Origin: Lactarius indigo
Taxonomy: Eukaryota > Basidiomycota > Agaricomycetes > Russulales > Russulaceae
Length of the DNA stretch: 64,000 bases
Reading direction: 5' to 3'
NCBI GenBank assembly: GCA_025766275.1
Contig: JAFKAC010000009.1
Span: forward strand, 372,001-436,000
The notes below the pieces were generated by a model. It did no database searches. It was given only the letters and a program-made list of their open reading frames with translations, and was not told the origin of the DNA. Both the position numbers and the translations under genes were made by a program. Positions 20,792-33,195 of this stretch are shown piece by piece; positions within the stretch are counted from its first letter, which is position 1; every line of letters begins with the position of its first letter.

Positions 20792-22204
20792 CGGCATCCT
20801 CTCAGTCCAAAGGCAGGATATCCCGCAAATTCGCGGCGACTTCCCATCGGAGAACGAGCAACTGCAGATCCGCCATAGACTATTGCTGGCACCATGACAA
20901 AACAACCGTCATGCTAGTGAAACGTATGGTGACCCTGCCTTACTTCCTCAGGCTTTGAACCGTCTGGATGACTAGAATGACGCCCATATTGGCAAGAGAT
21001 CAGTGCCGGTGAGCGCTAGAATCAAGTCGAGGGTCAACTATGATTTGTTGACCCAGCCTGCAGCCGCGGCTTCAAGCAAGCTTTGACTCGATGTTGTTGA
21101 ATTTTACGACAGACCCCGGCCCGGGACAGGTTGTGAGGTCGTAGACTGGCCGCCGTGGTTTCATTGCCCGCCGCGCTCTCTCGTTACTACCCGTGGCAGA
21201 GGTTAACTTTAATTGAAGTCGGCGTTCTCATTCTACGCCATTCGTCTCTCCCTACATATGCCCTAGGTAGATTTCTTCTAAACGTATCTTCTTCCTTCAG
21301 CGCTTGTTCGTCGTTTTCCCTCCATTCAGTCAGAATTAGTAAGCTCGCAGTGCACGTCTAAAACGATGGTTGCATGGCACCTCCTGGCTAAGGACCGCCC
21401 GCATTACTTGATCATTGATCAAGTTCCTGTACTAGTCCTGTCCCTCTATCTAAGTGTTGGTTTCTGCCCTTTATATGTGATTTATGTGGTCGACGTTTGC
21501 CAATAGTACATCGTACTTCCCAGCATCCGAAGCTAACCAGTATCACGCGTCTGTCTTCCTGGCTGACAGTCACAACCAGGGGGATGACCATGCAACCCGG
21601 GTACATTCCTCCCCCACCCGAGACGAGAGCTGCATGCGACCCCGATGGCGACTCGCCCGCCACTAGCAGAAAGTGCTCCATCAACACGAGCTGCAAGGTG
21701 ATCCGAACCTTAGCGACAAGGACGACCATGACACGGCGGCAGTGGTACGGGGGGTGGAGGGGCGTAACCCAAGTGTCAACCATCGTCATGGTGCACCTCC
21801 AATCATGACGACAACAACTTGGGACTCGGGCTGGGGAGGCCGCCTCTACTAATGCGGGCTGCAACCCCATGTGCCAGCCATGTGCCGGCAATGACAACAA
21901 AGACAAGCTCGCTTGCGACCCCAATCATGACAGCCGCGACCATGACCACGATGCATCTTGTACTACTTGGTAGATTGCACTTACTCGCCATTAAAGCTCA
22001 ATTAGTTGGCAAGGTCTTGTAGCGCATCTCAAGTTGAAACACTCTCTTGTCTTTGCAGTAAGTAATCTCGTTTACTGCCAGTGGATCATACTTGATTTCT
22101 AAATAAGGTAGTTTAAATAAGTTCCACTAATGTGCTCAACGCTGGGGCGCTGATGGGCATCCACCCCCTCACATTCTTACATATTCCTTGGTATTATAAA
22201 ACTA
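20792..22204. other. Spacer between fungalysin copies 1 and 2
   Basis: The first 300 bp are the upstream region of copy 1. From about 21480 to 21970 open frames exist on both strands, rich in His, Asp, Thr and Arg, without recognisable motifs or splice logic. I call no gene. Confidence 0.4.
21062..21071. promoter_or_regulatory. Palindromic CCGCGG site, copy 1
   Basis: AGCCGCGGCT, a perfect palindrome, 357 bp before the start of fungalysin copy 1. The same ten bases occur upstream of copies 2, 3 and 4, and with one change upstream of copy 5. CCG/CGG inverted repeats are typical targets of fungal Zn2Cys6 regulators (family knowledge; role here inferred). Confidence 0.5.
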
Positions 22205-24658
22205 CTAGCAATCGCAATCCGGAGGATAAGTGACGTCATCCACAAAGTTCGTCGCATTCACACCAAACCCCCTGCTCGCGAATGTCTCCCACAACAAGCA
22301 CGAGTGAGCGCCCTTATATCTGTTCGCATCCGCCTGGAGCCACGCGTCCCGCGCATTCAAGACTGTCAATTCCGCGTCAGCGGACACGCATCAAAATACG
22401 GCCGAGTACGACCCAAGCGAGAAATACTCACAAGTAGGGTTGCATGGCTGCAGAAGTAGCGCATCAATGAACAAATGAAGCCAGACCACGTTTCCCTCAT
22501 TCGTCGTCGGGTCCGTGAGAGCGTTCGTCGACCATCCGTTGGCAGAGACAAGAGCAGCGTACACGTTGTGAAGTGTGTTCGCCCAAACCTCACCCATATC
22601 TGCAATCTTGTCAGGCGAATCGTGGATGCGAGGAAGAAATAGAAAGTGGGGGGCATACCGTGTGCGTCAGTCATACCTGACAAACTCGAGTACCGAAGTG
22701 GGTTTGTCACGCTTTGGGTATCCATGGGTTACTAAGCAATCCGTGCTCGAGATCACTCGTTGCGTACACTCACTTAGAAGTTGAGTAGGCGTAGTTCCGT
22801 AGCCCAGTAGAGGCCTTGCTGGCGTATTTCCCGAAAACGTAGTCGGAAGTTGTACTCCCTTGTGACACCCAGCTGTCCACCAGAGTTGGAAGATCCAAAC
22901 GTTGACCAGATCGAACACTTACTCAGCCATGGCGTCCGCATAACCTTCGGCAACCCCAGCTGACTCGGAGGTCTGGAAGCAACGTGCAGTGCCACCACCT
23001 GTCATACGGTTCGATGCACCATGCTGGCATTCGTGGATCACCAAATCGTTTTGCAGCGCGCTGTCCCGTCTTGGCTGACCAGTTGTTAGCTCCCGAGAGG
23101 TCAGAGATCGAACGGAGATGACATACGGAGAATTTAATATATTCGTACAACTGCATTTTAGGGGACTGGCCACTGTTTTGTGTCAGAAATTCCAACCGAC
23201 AATCTTCAAACGGACAGACGTACTCGGGTGGTGTAAAAATAACCGCATCGTTTGTACCTGAATCATCCTGCACGCTCACGAGGATACGATCGAACCCATC
23301 TCCGCCCTTGTCAAAGTTATTTGTCTGAAAGTTGAAAGTCGTCTCCGTGAACCCATATTTGTAAGTGAAGTCATGGAACGTATTGACGACATAGAACGCA
23401 TTCGTAATGGCTGCTTGGACATTGGTCCCACTACTCGGGTCCTTTGTAAGGTCGGCATTATAGATAAAGTTAAGGGTAGCAGAAGTCTGGTTGGCGACGG
23501 TAATGAGCTGGGAGCCTTTATATGCGATGGCATTGTTGCCGCTTGCGGAGAGTCAGGAAATTTGAACTATGATAGTAAAAAGGGCACTGACGCGGTGACT
23601 TCAGTCGTTGTCGAAAACTCTTTGTGCCAGCCGTTGGGAGATGCGGACATATCCTGTGGATCGGTGATGGTATTGAAACCTTGGGTGGGGTCCTGCTCGT
23701 GGATTGGGAGGACGAGGTACTGTATAACCAAAACAAGGAAAGAAAGAAACCATTAAAATTGGAAGAGTGCAGCTGTTTCGCCGAACTGACCGAGGCCCTC
23801 GCGGCGAAGTCCGTCAAAGAGAGTAACGTGTTGTTATGGGCGTCCACAAAGGCCTCGTACCATGTTCCCGTGGTCTCATTTTGAATTTGGATGACATGGG
23901 CAAGCGCGGCGAATCCGTTCGGTTGCACAACGAACTCGAGTTTGGGGGGGTGTCCATTGTAGGTCCCGGCGAGCGTCTTCTCTGCGGTGGCGGTCGCATT
24001 GGTGAGGGAGACAGAGGCATTTGTGTCTGCAGCGCCAGCTTGATAAAACCGACCTGGTTATCAATCCCATCATCGAAGCATCCGCGCTGACGTACAATGT
24101 TCGACGAAAGAAGAACTGAATGACGAGACCTTCCCATCGTTGTTGAAAGCGATATTGGCAACTGCGTTGGCAACGGGTACCTCATTCTGCCATGGACTTC
24201 TGTTATATCGTCTCGGTCACTCGAAGCAGCTGAACCGACACACAATATTCTGCACCATGAAGACATGGCGCGCCGCCTGCCCTTGCGAGCTGGCACGGGG
24301 ATGGATGCTGTCCTCGGAGATACCCAGCTCAGACGCCAAAAAGGATACCGCAGCGGCACTGGCATCGTGAGTATCACGGGAATACCGTTGATATGTAGGG
24401 AAAGGGTCCGCTCCCTTGACACCGAATCTCTATTCTGAATGTCAGGAAACAGAACTGTAATGATAGAAAGAGATGGAAGCTCGCCTTAAAAATGGACTCT
24501 GGGTGGTATGTCTCGAGCTTGAGGCTCCTGTCGGCACCAACGTAATGTGTGCGATGAGTAAATGGTTTAAATGACGAGGACTGCGGTGTCGCGCTCGTGG
24601 TGGGTACAAAAATAAGGGAAAACAACAGGGTAGGGATGAATGTGGAAAATGCGACCAT
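22205..24658 (-). CDS. Secreted fungalysin, M36 metallopeptidase, copy 2
   Basis: Same architecture as copy 1. The start at 24658 opens a signal peptide (MVAFSTFIPTLLFSLIF..TTSA), then HRTHYVGADRSLKLE. The FTP propeptide exon near 24400-24260 reads TYQRYSRDTHDASAAAV and SFLASELGISEDS without interruption. A later propeptide exon contains WYEAFVDAHNNTLLS (near 23850). The zinc motif HECQH is at 23021-23035, followed by ASNRMTGGGTARCF and EGYADAMA. The C-terminal exons carry SDYVFG, NPLRYSSLSGM, MGEVWANTLHNVYAALV, DALLLQPCNPTCE and NARDAWLQADANRYK, ending PPDCDC. The last exon differs from copy 1 by a single residue over 60 codons, suggesting recent duplication or gene conversion at the 3' end, while the propeptides differ more. 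Confidence 0.88.
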
Positions 24659-24740
24659 TATTGGCGGGCGCCGCAAGAAGACTAGAGAGTGTCGTGGAGA
24701 CGGACGTGAGGCAAAAGACGGAAGTGGATCATGGCCAACA

Positions 24741-24748
24741 TATAAAAC
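24741..24748 (-). promoter_or_regulatory. TATA element of fungalysin copy 2
   Basis: TATAAAAC on the plus strand, about 83 bp before the start codon and next to the conserved GCATCCTCTCGGTTCTGAG block also found in copies 1, 3, 4 and 5. Confidence 0.55.
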
Positions 24749-26005
24749 GCATCCTCTCGGTTCTGAGATAGGACAGCTCACAACTATTATTATAACTAGC
24801 GAGCTAGGAATTCAGTTGCGGTCCCGCGACTGCTGCCAGAAGCTATCGCAGACTCGGAGATCATCGGCAAAGAGGCAACGAGCTAGCACGCGGCGTATGA
24901 TTGGACTTGTCGGATCCCCCCCGAACATTCAGGGAATCTGAAGCTCGAATGCTAGAATGAGGCTCTCATAACAGCCCGTGAAAGACGAGTGCTATGTTGG
25001 TGGTGAGAACCAGAGAGTCGAGGACAGCGGGCCCAGCATAAAAGCCGCGGCTCCAAGCTTGGTCTTCAAAGTCAGGAACCAAGGATTTGTTTGCATTCCC
25101 GACCAATCGATCATCCGCAGGATCATCAGGGACTCGGCGGACTACTAGTGGTGGTGCAGTGAGTCGCCAGGTAACGCGTGACGCTGACGGCACCTATAAA
25201 CGAAAAGAGCGACACCCGAGTCGCTTAGGCCGACCCGCGGCTCTGTAATAGTAACCGCGACACTCATACGGACTCGATCCTTTACGGTAATTACTTTGGA
25301 TCGAGGTGCTGTGTCCTGAGACTCGCAACCGATGTCGGCGTCATTGGTGCCTTTGTCAGCGCATTTGCGAGTGTTGAAATCTTGGTTGAAAACTTGGAAT
25401 TGCATCACTCGGGCTTAGTCTCTTGGCTTGAACCGCGCAGCGTAGTAGATGGCACAGATCTCCTTTATCAGAAACACAAAACCCTATTTGACTCCTTTCA
25501 GCCTCTTTGAAAGGCGGTCAATGTAAGTGTTGTCCGGAGCCCGCGAACTTGAAAGAGCTTCAACAAAGGTCACGCGGTCACGCGAGATGTTTAGCGCCCA
25601 TGCTATGAATTTAAGGGAGGCCAGGAGGGGAGGGCGCCCGAACACTTTTGCACTCCAGCGCTTAGACAACCGCGGGTCACCGTTACTCTCACCAAGACTC
25701 TTTGCCTCGCTAGCAGAAGCCACCTGTCTTGGGCCACCAGCATCGTTTCGCACTTTTTGTTGAACCGATCCAAGTCCGTTTACCCTCGCCACGACAACAG
25801 CGACCAAGACGACTCGGACTCTCATGCCAAATGTAGGCAGTTACGAGAACATATTATTTCCATATACAAATAGGCGCTCGTCTACTACACTTGACAAAAC
25901 CGGGCCTCTCGAATGGCCGTTTTGCACCGGGCTTGAGGTTCCAATAGTGTGCTGATGTACTGAATGCCTCTCACATCCTTAAAATCTCCCTTAGTGTCAC
26001 GAAAA
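24749..26005. other. Spacer between fungalysin copies 2 and 3
   Basis: The first 350 bp resemble the upstream flank of copy 3 (shared TGGTGGTGAGAAC block), so the duplication unit includes the promoter. A minus-strand frame at 25484-25825 is open for 113 codons, with no motif I recognise. No gene is called. Confidence 0.4.
25043..25052. promoter_or_regulatory. Palindromic CCGCGG site, copy 2
   Basis: AGCCGCGGCT, identical to the site upstream of copies 1, 3 and 4; 385 bp before the start codon. Confidence 0.5.
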
Positions 26006-28462
26006 CTAACATCCCGGAGCGAGAGTGCTGTCATCGACATAGTTCGCGTCGGCGTTGGCACCTAAACCTCTGCTCGCGAATACCCTCCACAATAAGCACA
26101 TGTGATTGCCGTTATATCTGTCTGCGTCCGCCTGAATCCACGCGTCGCGGGCTTGAATAACTGTCCGTTCCATGTCAGTGTCCACGCGTGAAAAAAACAC
26201 ACAGCTGAGTGTGGCGCTCAGGAGAAATCCTCACAGGTAGGGTTGCACGGCTGGAGAAGCAGGGCGTCAAAGAAGAGGCGATAAAATATGACGTTTCCAG
26301 CCATTTGGTTCGGGTCCAACAATGCTAACCAGGTCCACTCGAGGGCATAGACAAGTTGGAAAAACACGTTGTGAAGGATGTTCGCCCAAACCTCGCCCAT
26401 GGCTGCCCGTGCCAGGTGAATGGGGGGATACGATACGGGGAGGAAATAGAGAGTGTGCGTACCGTGAGGATCAGTCATACCATTCAAGCTCGAGTAGCGA
26501 AGGGGGTTAACATCGCTTTTCGAGTGTCAAACGATTCGTCTGGTCAGTCGCTGCGTGCACACTCACCTAGACACCGAGTACGGGTACCTACGGAGGCCAG
26601 TATTGTTGATGCTGACGTCTTTGCCAAATACGTAGTCGGTGGGACTCCAGTTTTGAAACCAGGCGCTGTCCACCATAGTCGGAAGGCGCAAATGCAGAAC
26701 AGACCGAAGACTTACTCAGCCATGGCGTCCGAATAGCCCTCGGAGATGGCAGCAGCCTCGAGGGTTTGGAAACAGCGTGCGGTCCCACCACCTGTCATAC
26801 GGTTGCTCGCACCGTGCTGGCATTCGTGGATGATTATCTCGTTTTGGAGGGCGCTGTCCCGTCTGGGCTTGAGCATTTGTTAGCCATTGACGTGATCAGA
26901 GACCGGGCAGAGGGCATACAAAGAAGTCAACAAACAGGAACAACCGCATCGTACTGGACTGGCCACTGTTTTGTGTCAGAAACTCCCGCCGACAAAACCC
27001 TGAAGGGACGAACGTACTCGGGGAGAACCGCAAAGTCGGCACCGTTTATACCCTCAGTATCCTGCACGCTCACGAGGATGCGATCGTATTCCTCTCCGCC
27101 TTTGTCAAAGTTATTTGACTGGAAGTTGAAGGTCGTCTCCGTGAAGCCATACATGTAAGCAAAGTCGTGGTAAGTATTGACCACATAGAATGCATTCGTC
27201 ATGGCCCCCTGGGGATTCGTCCCGATGATCGGGTCCTGTGTAAAGTCCGTGACATAGCTAAAGTTCAGGACAGGAGAAGTCTCGACGGCAGTGACGCCGA
27301 GCTCAGAGCCTGTGAACGCGATAGCATTGTTGCCGCTTCCGGAGAGTCAGGATACCTTAAACCCTGATGGTGAAAAGGGGGCACTCAGGCTCACTCGGTC
27401 GTATTGGTGGGGTCCGTAAACTCCTGATGCCAGCCGTTGGGGGACGCGTTCACATTTTGTGGGTCTATGATCTCGAAAAAACCCTGGGTGTTAACGTCCT
27501 CCGCAGAGAATGGGATCACGAAGTACTGCATGACCAAAAGGGAAAAAGCCATCAGAATCGGCAGGGTCCAGTTGTTTTCGCGGAACTGACCGAGGCTTTC
27601 GCGACGAAGTCCGTCACAGAGATCACTGTGTTGTTATGCGCGTCTACAAAGGCTTCATACCATGTTCCTGCCGTCTTGTTTCGGATTTGAATGACATGCG
27701 CAAGCGCAGCGAAGCCGCTGGGTTTCACAACGAATTCGAGTGTCGGGGGGTGTCCATCGTGAGTGCCCCGGAGCGTCCTCTCGGCAGTAACAATCGCATC
27801 ATCGATGGAAACGGAAGGGTTTATGTCCGCGGCTTCAGCTTCACAGAAAAAAACGACCTGATTAACTACCCCATTATCGAAACATCCGGGCGGACATACA
27901 ATGTTCAACGAAAGAGGAACCGTATGACGAGACCTTCCCATTGTCGTTGAAAGCGACGTTGGCGACCGCGTTGGCAACAAGTACCCCTTTCTGCAGAGGG
28001 GTTTGTGTTTACATTCCTGGTCATGGGGAGCAGAGGAACTGACATACAATCTTCTGCGCCAGGAAGACATGATGCGCCGCCTGCCCTCGCGCGCTGGTAC
28101 GGACATGGACACTGTCCTCAGAGACACTCAACTTGGACGCCAGAAATGACACCGCGGCGGCGCTGGCATCGAGGGTACTACGAAAATATCGACCATATCT
28201 CGGATGGGGGTCCACTCCGTCGACACCAAATCCCTGCTCACGTGTCACCAAACAGAACTGTCTTGGTACCAAGAGGGTGGAAGCTCACCTCGAAAGTTGA
28301 TCTGGGGTGGAATGCCTCGAGCTTGAGGCTCCTGTCGGCACCAAGGTGATGCGTGCGGTGAGTGGCAGGATGCGATGTTGCGGGCCACGGTGTCGCGCTC
28401 GTGGTGAGCGCGAAGAGGAGGGCAAGCAATACGTGGGGAAGGGGATTGGCGAATGGGACCAT
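26006..28462 (-). CDS. Secreted fungalysin, M36 metallopeptidase, copy 3
   Basis: The start at 28462 begins a signal peptide (MVPFANPLPHVLLALLF..TTSA). Exon 1 ends at 28289 and exon 2 spans 28232-28048 (FGVDGVDPHPRYGRYF, SFLASKLSVSEDS; FTP propeptide). Next come NAVANVAFNDNGKV (near 27960), IDDAIVTAERTL and WYEAFVDAHNNTVIS (27835-27590), TNAFYVVNTYHDFAYMYGF and TFNFQSNNFDKGGEE (near 27200-27090), and the zinc motif HECQH at 26814-26828 with ASNRMTGGGTARCF and ISEGYSDAMAE. C-terminal exons: WFQNWSPTDYVFGKD, NPLRYSSLNGMTDPHG, MGEVWANILHNVFFQLV, LLLQPCNPTCE, ARDAWIQADADRYNGN, ending APGC. The most divergent of the five in the ligand-adjacent helix (AAAISEGYSD) and in the ANILHNVFF segment. It lies next to the housekeeping pair that splits the array. 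Confidence 0.88.
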
Positions 28463-28553
28463 TAATACTGGGATGGCGTCACTGCAGGAGGAGACTGGAG
28501 AGTGTCGTCAAGACGGACGTGCGATCGAAATCGGAAATGGGGTCATGGCACAA

Positions 28554-28562
28554 CTTATAAAC
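28554..28562 (-). promoter_or_regulatory. TATA element of fungalysin copy 3
   Basis: CTTATAAAC, about 92 bp before the start codon, with the conserved GTATCCTCACGGTTCTGAG block directly behind it. Confidence 0.6.
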
Positions 28563-30312
28563 TCTGTATCCTCACGGTTCTGAGATAGGATGGCCGCACA
28601 CTCGAGGTGTCCGACTGTTCTGTCCCAAAACCGAGTGACCCGCGGTTATTTTTGAGAAATTGGAAAGGCACAAAAGTTGCGATAATGATTTCCCACTTCG
28701 TTGATTTCTCGGAGTTACCATGATAGTAGTGCAGCCAGAGCCAACTGCAGAGATCGTCGGCAGAGGTGTAACGAATTGGCCATTCACGAGACGCCACGAT
28801 ACGATGACCTTCTCTCAAAGCTAGAATAAGGCTCACACGGTGGCGCGGGACCCAATTGGTGGTGAGAACTAGAAAGTCAAAGTCGAGTGTGGTGTGGTGA
28901 CTTGGAGACCAAACTTCGGGCTGAAAGCCGCGGCTCTAAGTTAAGCGTTGCCAAATCGACGAGATGCATCAGGATTAGAGCTCTCATTATCGTGATGCCT
29001 ATCTATAACGGTGAACTGGTCAGTGGTGACGCGGTGGTGCGTAATTGAGAGTCCGAGCCCTGGTGAAGCCTTGGGTGAAGGCGATCGACAAAGATTACGC
29101 GTGGCGTCTGTACAAACGAAAGCCGAACGCTACTAGCCTAGTGAACCACGTCACGCCTCCAATTTCTCACTTCTGACCAAGATGTCGTTGCCTGACACCT
29201 GACAGCTTGACCACCGACGTCAGCCGTTCAATCACTGGCACATCCGAGTCTGCCACTGGCTCGACGACAGTGGCGGTTTCCAACTCGCGTCATCGGGCCG
29301 GCGTACTAGTAGGTCGGTTTGCTTCCCACTGGCACCCACAAAACGTTCGACGCCACAAAATACAACGAGCCATTGGGGCTCAGCATGGCCTAACACATCT
29401 ACAGCAGAGCATTCGGCCCTGACGATTGGTGTACTCCTTGCGGTGCTGGTCCATGAGGGCAAAACACATGCTCGTTAGTGGAGCCACCGAGCCAGCGGTT
29501 TCTCCGATGCCAGACAAATTCCGGACACCCTCCTGATGCGGTCTGTACTGTAAATAGCGTCATCTTTGGGCAGCGACCAACGTTTGCTGAACCCAGGGGT
29601 CTAGTTCCCAAATCAGTCTTGAACGTCCAGAGGGTGTAGTGTACTCCAGAATATGATGTGACACGTCGGGGTGGCGAGGGGCATAGAGACTGCTATAGGA
29701 CTACCGACTTGGATGACGTTACTTTACTCCAGAGACAAGTTACGAGTGACAGTGCTGCAGCTGACGCAGTGAATGAGGCGGTCATGATCACGTCGACGAC
29801 GCCGGATATTGCATGAGGCATCGTGAAACCACCACGTGATTGGTGTAGGTTATCACTTGCACCATCCGGAGATAACAACATAACAGGACCCCGATATCAT
29901 GTCATTGAGCTATTGAGTCGGAGTATGCAGGTGGAGAGGTTTGGATGTGTGTGTGTGTGTCCTAGTCCGCTGTGGCTCTGGCTGTCGGTTCGACAAAGAC
30001 CAACTTCAAGTCAGTAATTAGACAGCGTATTTTTCTCGTTCTGGGATAGTCTAGCTTTTTCGAAGCAGATCGAGTTGATCTGACAGGAACTTGAAAACTC
30101 AAACGAGCGTTGTTTGTTCGCTTACGTCAACAGAAAGGGAAAATTGCAGTGCTCTCATTGGCTACGGGTAAACCCGATCTCCGGAAGAGTGTTCCGCAAC
30201 GCCGAAAAGCTTTTTTAAAACCCAAGTCAACAACTTCCTCAACTTCCACGTTTACCCACCACCTTCCTCCACCTGCCTCTACTTCCCTCCTTGGTATCCC
30301 CTTTCAACGACA
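28563..30312. other. Spacer between fungalysin copy 3 and cytochrome c
   Basis: The right flank of copy 3 reaches to about 28950. A (GT)n run of about 14 bp lies at 29946-29960. The frames in 29200-29620 have no recognisable motifs. The last 300 bp contain a C/T-rich stretch (30215-30310) typical of a basidiomycete promoter or 5' UTR before cytochrome c. Confidence 0.45.
28926..28935. promoter_or_regulatory. Palindromic CCGCGG site, copy 3
   Basis: AGCCGCGGCT, 464 bp before the start of fungalysin copy 3; identical to the sites of copies 1, 2 and 4. Confidence 0.5.
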
Positions 30313-30867
30313 ATGCCTTACGCTGCTGGTAAGCAATACGATCATATGGGTTCCCGGCAAACCATATCCATTCTATGACATTTTATAGGTGACGCAAAGT
30401 CCGGTGCTCAACTTTTCAAGACGCGCTGCGCTCAATGCCATACCGTTGGTACAGGCGAGGGACACAAAGTCGGCCCTAATCTTCACGGGTATGTCGATTC
30501 TGTTTGTCTTGGGTCGGTATGCGTACTGACGTTCGTGACGTGGCAAGTCTGTTCGGTCGTCAAACTGGCCAAGCATCAGGCTTCAAGTACACTGAGGCCA
30601 ACCAGAAGAAAGCTATTGTCTGGGGCGAGGACACGCTTTTCGAGTACCTCGCAAACCCCAAAAAGGTGTGGTCTAATCTTGGTTACCTTGCAAACCTCAT
30701 TGACGTCATATCCCAGTACATCCCCGGTACAACCATGGCCTTCGCCGGCTTCAAGAAGGAGAAGGACCGTAACGATGTTATTGCCTATCTCAAAGAGGCG
30801 GTCCGTGATTTTTGTGTTTCACTCTGCGCGCCACCACTGATGTTTCTCCCACACACAGACTGCGTAG
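30313..30867 (+). CDS. CYC1: Cytochrome c
   Basis: Mobile electron carrier of the mitochondrial intermembrane space between complexes III and IV. Five exons: 30313-30328, 30389-30488, 30548-30665, 30717-30800, 30859-30867, giving 108 residues, the normal length. It starts [19 protein letters not shown]; the haem-attachment motif CAQCH with the axial His is in exon 2, GPNLHG/LFGRQTG spans intron 2, and the axial Met lies in [11 protein letters not shown] in exon 4. It ends YLKEATA, with the last three codons in a nine-base exon. All joins are in frame with GT-AG introns of 51-60 bp. It is transcribed divergently from fungalysin copy 3 and in the same direction as the TFIIF gene, which starts 371 bp downstream. 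Confidence 0.97.
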
Positions 30868-31237
30868 ATACGTCATGTTTCCCGACGCGTTCACCATATT
30901 ATAACAGTCTTGCATATATTACACTGTCGGGCTAGTATACGTAGATGTCCTCATACCGAACACTCTGTCTAGTTAGACCAGGAACCCCCCACTCACGCAT
31001 CATTATAATTCTTTGCATAGAATCTTCGACGACGTGAATCGAATAGCAAGTGTTCCTGATGTGATGACTGACCCAAGGATGGCCTACTCGGAGGTCATCC
31101 GAATGATGACTAAGCACGCTCAGGGTGTGAGACAAACCTTCACTGTAAGTCAGTCTTGTACTTGTACGTCGACCACTTGAACGTCGTGTCGCTATTGCGA
31201 TTGGAACTCCACTGGTACTTTGGATCCGCTCGGTCTC
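30868..31237. other. Spacer between cytochrome c and TFIIF beta, with one exon-like stretch
   Basis: At 31021-31144 an AG acceptor, a 41-codon open stretch (IFDDVNRIAS.., VIRMMTKHAQG) and a GTAAGT donor lie in order on the plus strand, but no acceptor follows before the TFIIF start codon. It could be the 5' leader of the TFIIF gene or a lost exon. Not called as a gene. Confidence 0.3.
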
Positions 31238-32373
31238 ATGATGGATGACCTTGCCGTTGACGAAGAGAAGAAGCCTTTCGACGCACTTGGGGGTAATGAG
31301 GACGATTCACAGCCAGATCCTGATGAACACATCATGCTCGAGTCAGGTCAAGGCAGAGTATGGCTCGTCAAGGTACGCCTTTCCACCCCACTATGCCACT
31401 CCCACCTGCCCACCGCACCTCCCCAGATCCCCAAGTTCCTCATGGAGCGCTGGTCCAAGTTCGACGCGGAGGGCGTCCAGCTCGCCAAGATCCGGATATA
31501 CGACGTGCCGCCCGGCGCGTCCCCGCGCATCATAGTGCTCGTGCCGTCCGACGACGGCGAAGACGACGACATCTACGAGCTCGATATGGTCAACCAGGAC
31601 GTACACAACCAAGTCGTCGTCGCGGAGCGCGCCAAGGCGCCCACGGGCACCGGCCGCGCCCGCACGACGATCATGACGGGCAAGGTGAAGCACGAGTGCA
31701 ACCTCCGTCCGCGCATGACCGGCCGCTACGAGCGTCGCCTCACCGCGCGGGGCGCAGCGGCGAAGAACGAGAAGGCGGTGCGCGTCGGGCTCATGGATGG
31801 TGCGCGAGCCGGGCGTGGCGGTGGGAAGATGCTCAGCAGCGGTATCTCGTCCGCGGCCGGTTTCGCGGACCTTACGGTAGGCACACGAAGTCCCCCTCCC
31901 CCGCTTTTTTCTGGGTCGAATGTTTTACACACTCTCTCTCTATTGCAGCGTACGAAGGTCAAGCCGCAAAAAGGGCAGTACGAGCGCATGGCGCGTATGC
32001 CGCGCAACCAGCTGCTCGATGCGCTGTTTTCGCTGTTCCGCGAGCGCGAGCAGTGGCCCATCAAGCTCCTCCGCGAGAAGACGCAGCAGCCGGAGGTGTA
32101 CCTCAAGGAGGTGCTGTCCGAGATCGCGACTTTGCATCGCAGTGGCGAGTTCAACGGGACGTGGGAGCTCATGCCGAGCTTCAAGGGCGATGGCGTACGC
32201 GGCTTGTTGTTGCTTCTTTGTTGCGTTGTGCGGGCTCACTGTGTTGCAATTAGATCAAGGCGGAAGGCATGTCGCAGCTGTATGCATCGCAGCCGTCTAA
32301 CGCGGACGTCTCAATGGACGACTATGACGAAGAAGAGGAGGACGATGATGACATGGAGGAGGTCATGGAGTAG
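31238..32373 (+). CDS. TFG2: Transcription initiation factor IIF, beta subunit
   Basis: General transcription factor that helps RNA polymerase II bind the promoter and escape from it; nuclear. Four exons: 31238-31372, 31427-31876, 31949-32194, 32254-32373, giving 316 residues. N-terminal dimerisation region: GRVWLVKIPKFLMERW (across intron 1), ASPRIIVLVPSD, YELDMVNQDV, VKHECNLRPRM. C-terminal winged-helix region: RMARMPRNQLLDALFSLF, WPIKLLREKTQQPEVYLKEV, EFNGTWELMPSFK. It ends in an acidic tail (MDDYDEEEEDDDDMEEVME). The start is the first ATG in frame (ATGATGGATGAC). The coding exons are far more GC-rich (many CGC, GTC and GCG codons) than anything else in the window, as expected for a conserved gene. 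It separates fungalysin copies 3 and 4. Confidence 0.95.
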
Positions 32374-33195
32374 GACTCGTGCCGTTCATAACCCGTATCA
32401 AATACTGTATTGTATTATCTTAGTCCCAACCTGTCTCTGATCTGACCCGTCATGGCCTTAAAATCCACTTATTTAATACACTGACCATTACGAGCATTGT
32501 CCCTGGATGTCACTCTGGGGTAGCTCGTTCGCCATCTCTCTGCCACCCACATTGGCGTTCACAAGGGATCCCGAATACTCCAGAGGCACATGTACTTATA
32601 CACGCTACGACTCGGCATTGAGCAACGTTTCGCACACGTGATTATTGCACACGTGTGACGAACGGGCCGGTTGGATCGACAATATGCTGAACTCGGAACT
32701 TGAAGTCAGCTCAGTTGCTCGACCAGCCTTGTCGACCGCGGCATTTATTGTCATTTTATGAAAATATAAATTTACTTCATTGTTCGCGTAGAAAGACCCA
32801 AATGGCTATTGCGTTCTATGTTGCGGACTTGAAGGTGGACTTAGTCCAAGACCAAGACCAAGATTCAGGCTTTAGTCGCGACGCACCAGCATTTGCCATC
32901 CTGATACCTGCTTGGGAGGCTGGAACAGAGTCATACCTCCTCTCCGAAGATCAGAAAGTGGAAGCACCATAAACTTGAATTATGTATCTAATCTGATGGT
33001 CTGTGTCAGTTGCAAGGGCGTGCACAGAAGTGTTTTCTTTGTTTGTGACAGATAAAAATAACGATATTGAGCCTCTGTGAGACGGCACATCCCGCGGCGC
33101 ACGAGCGAAAACGCACACCGTCCACAACCATTATACACCTCTCCCTCCCACCCCATCCTCACATTCTTATATTGTCTTCAGCAGCACCACGAACA
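32374..33195. other. Spacer; 3' flank of fungalysin copy 4
   Basis: From about 32780 the sequence (GCGTTCTATGTTGCGGAC, later GAGGCTGGAACAGAG and a CACATCCCGCG block) matches 36230-36650 downstream of copy 5. So the 3' flank was duplicated together with the gene. Confidence 0.5.

Noticed and set aside
31360..32253. 297-codon Arg-rich frame overlapping TFIIF beta
   Set aside because: It is the shadow of GC-rich TFIIF exons 2 and 3 in another frame and reads through the introns.
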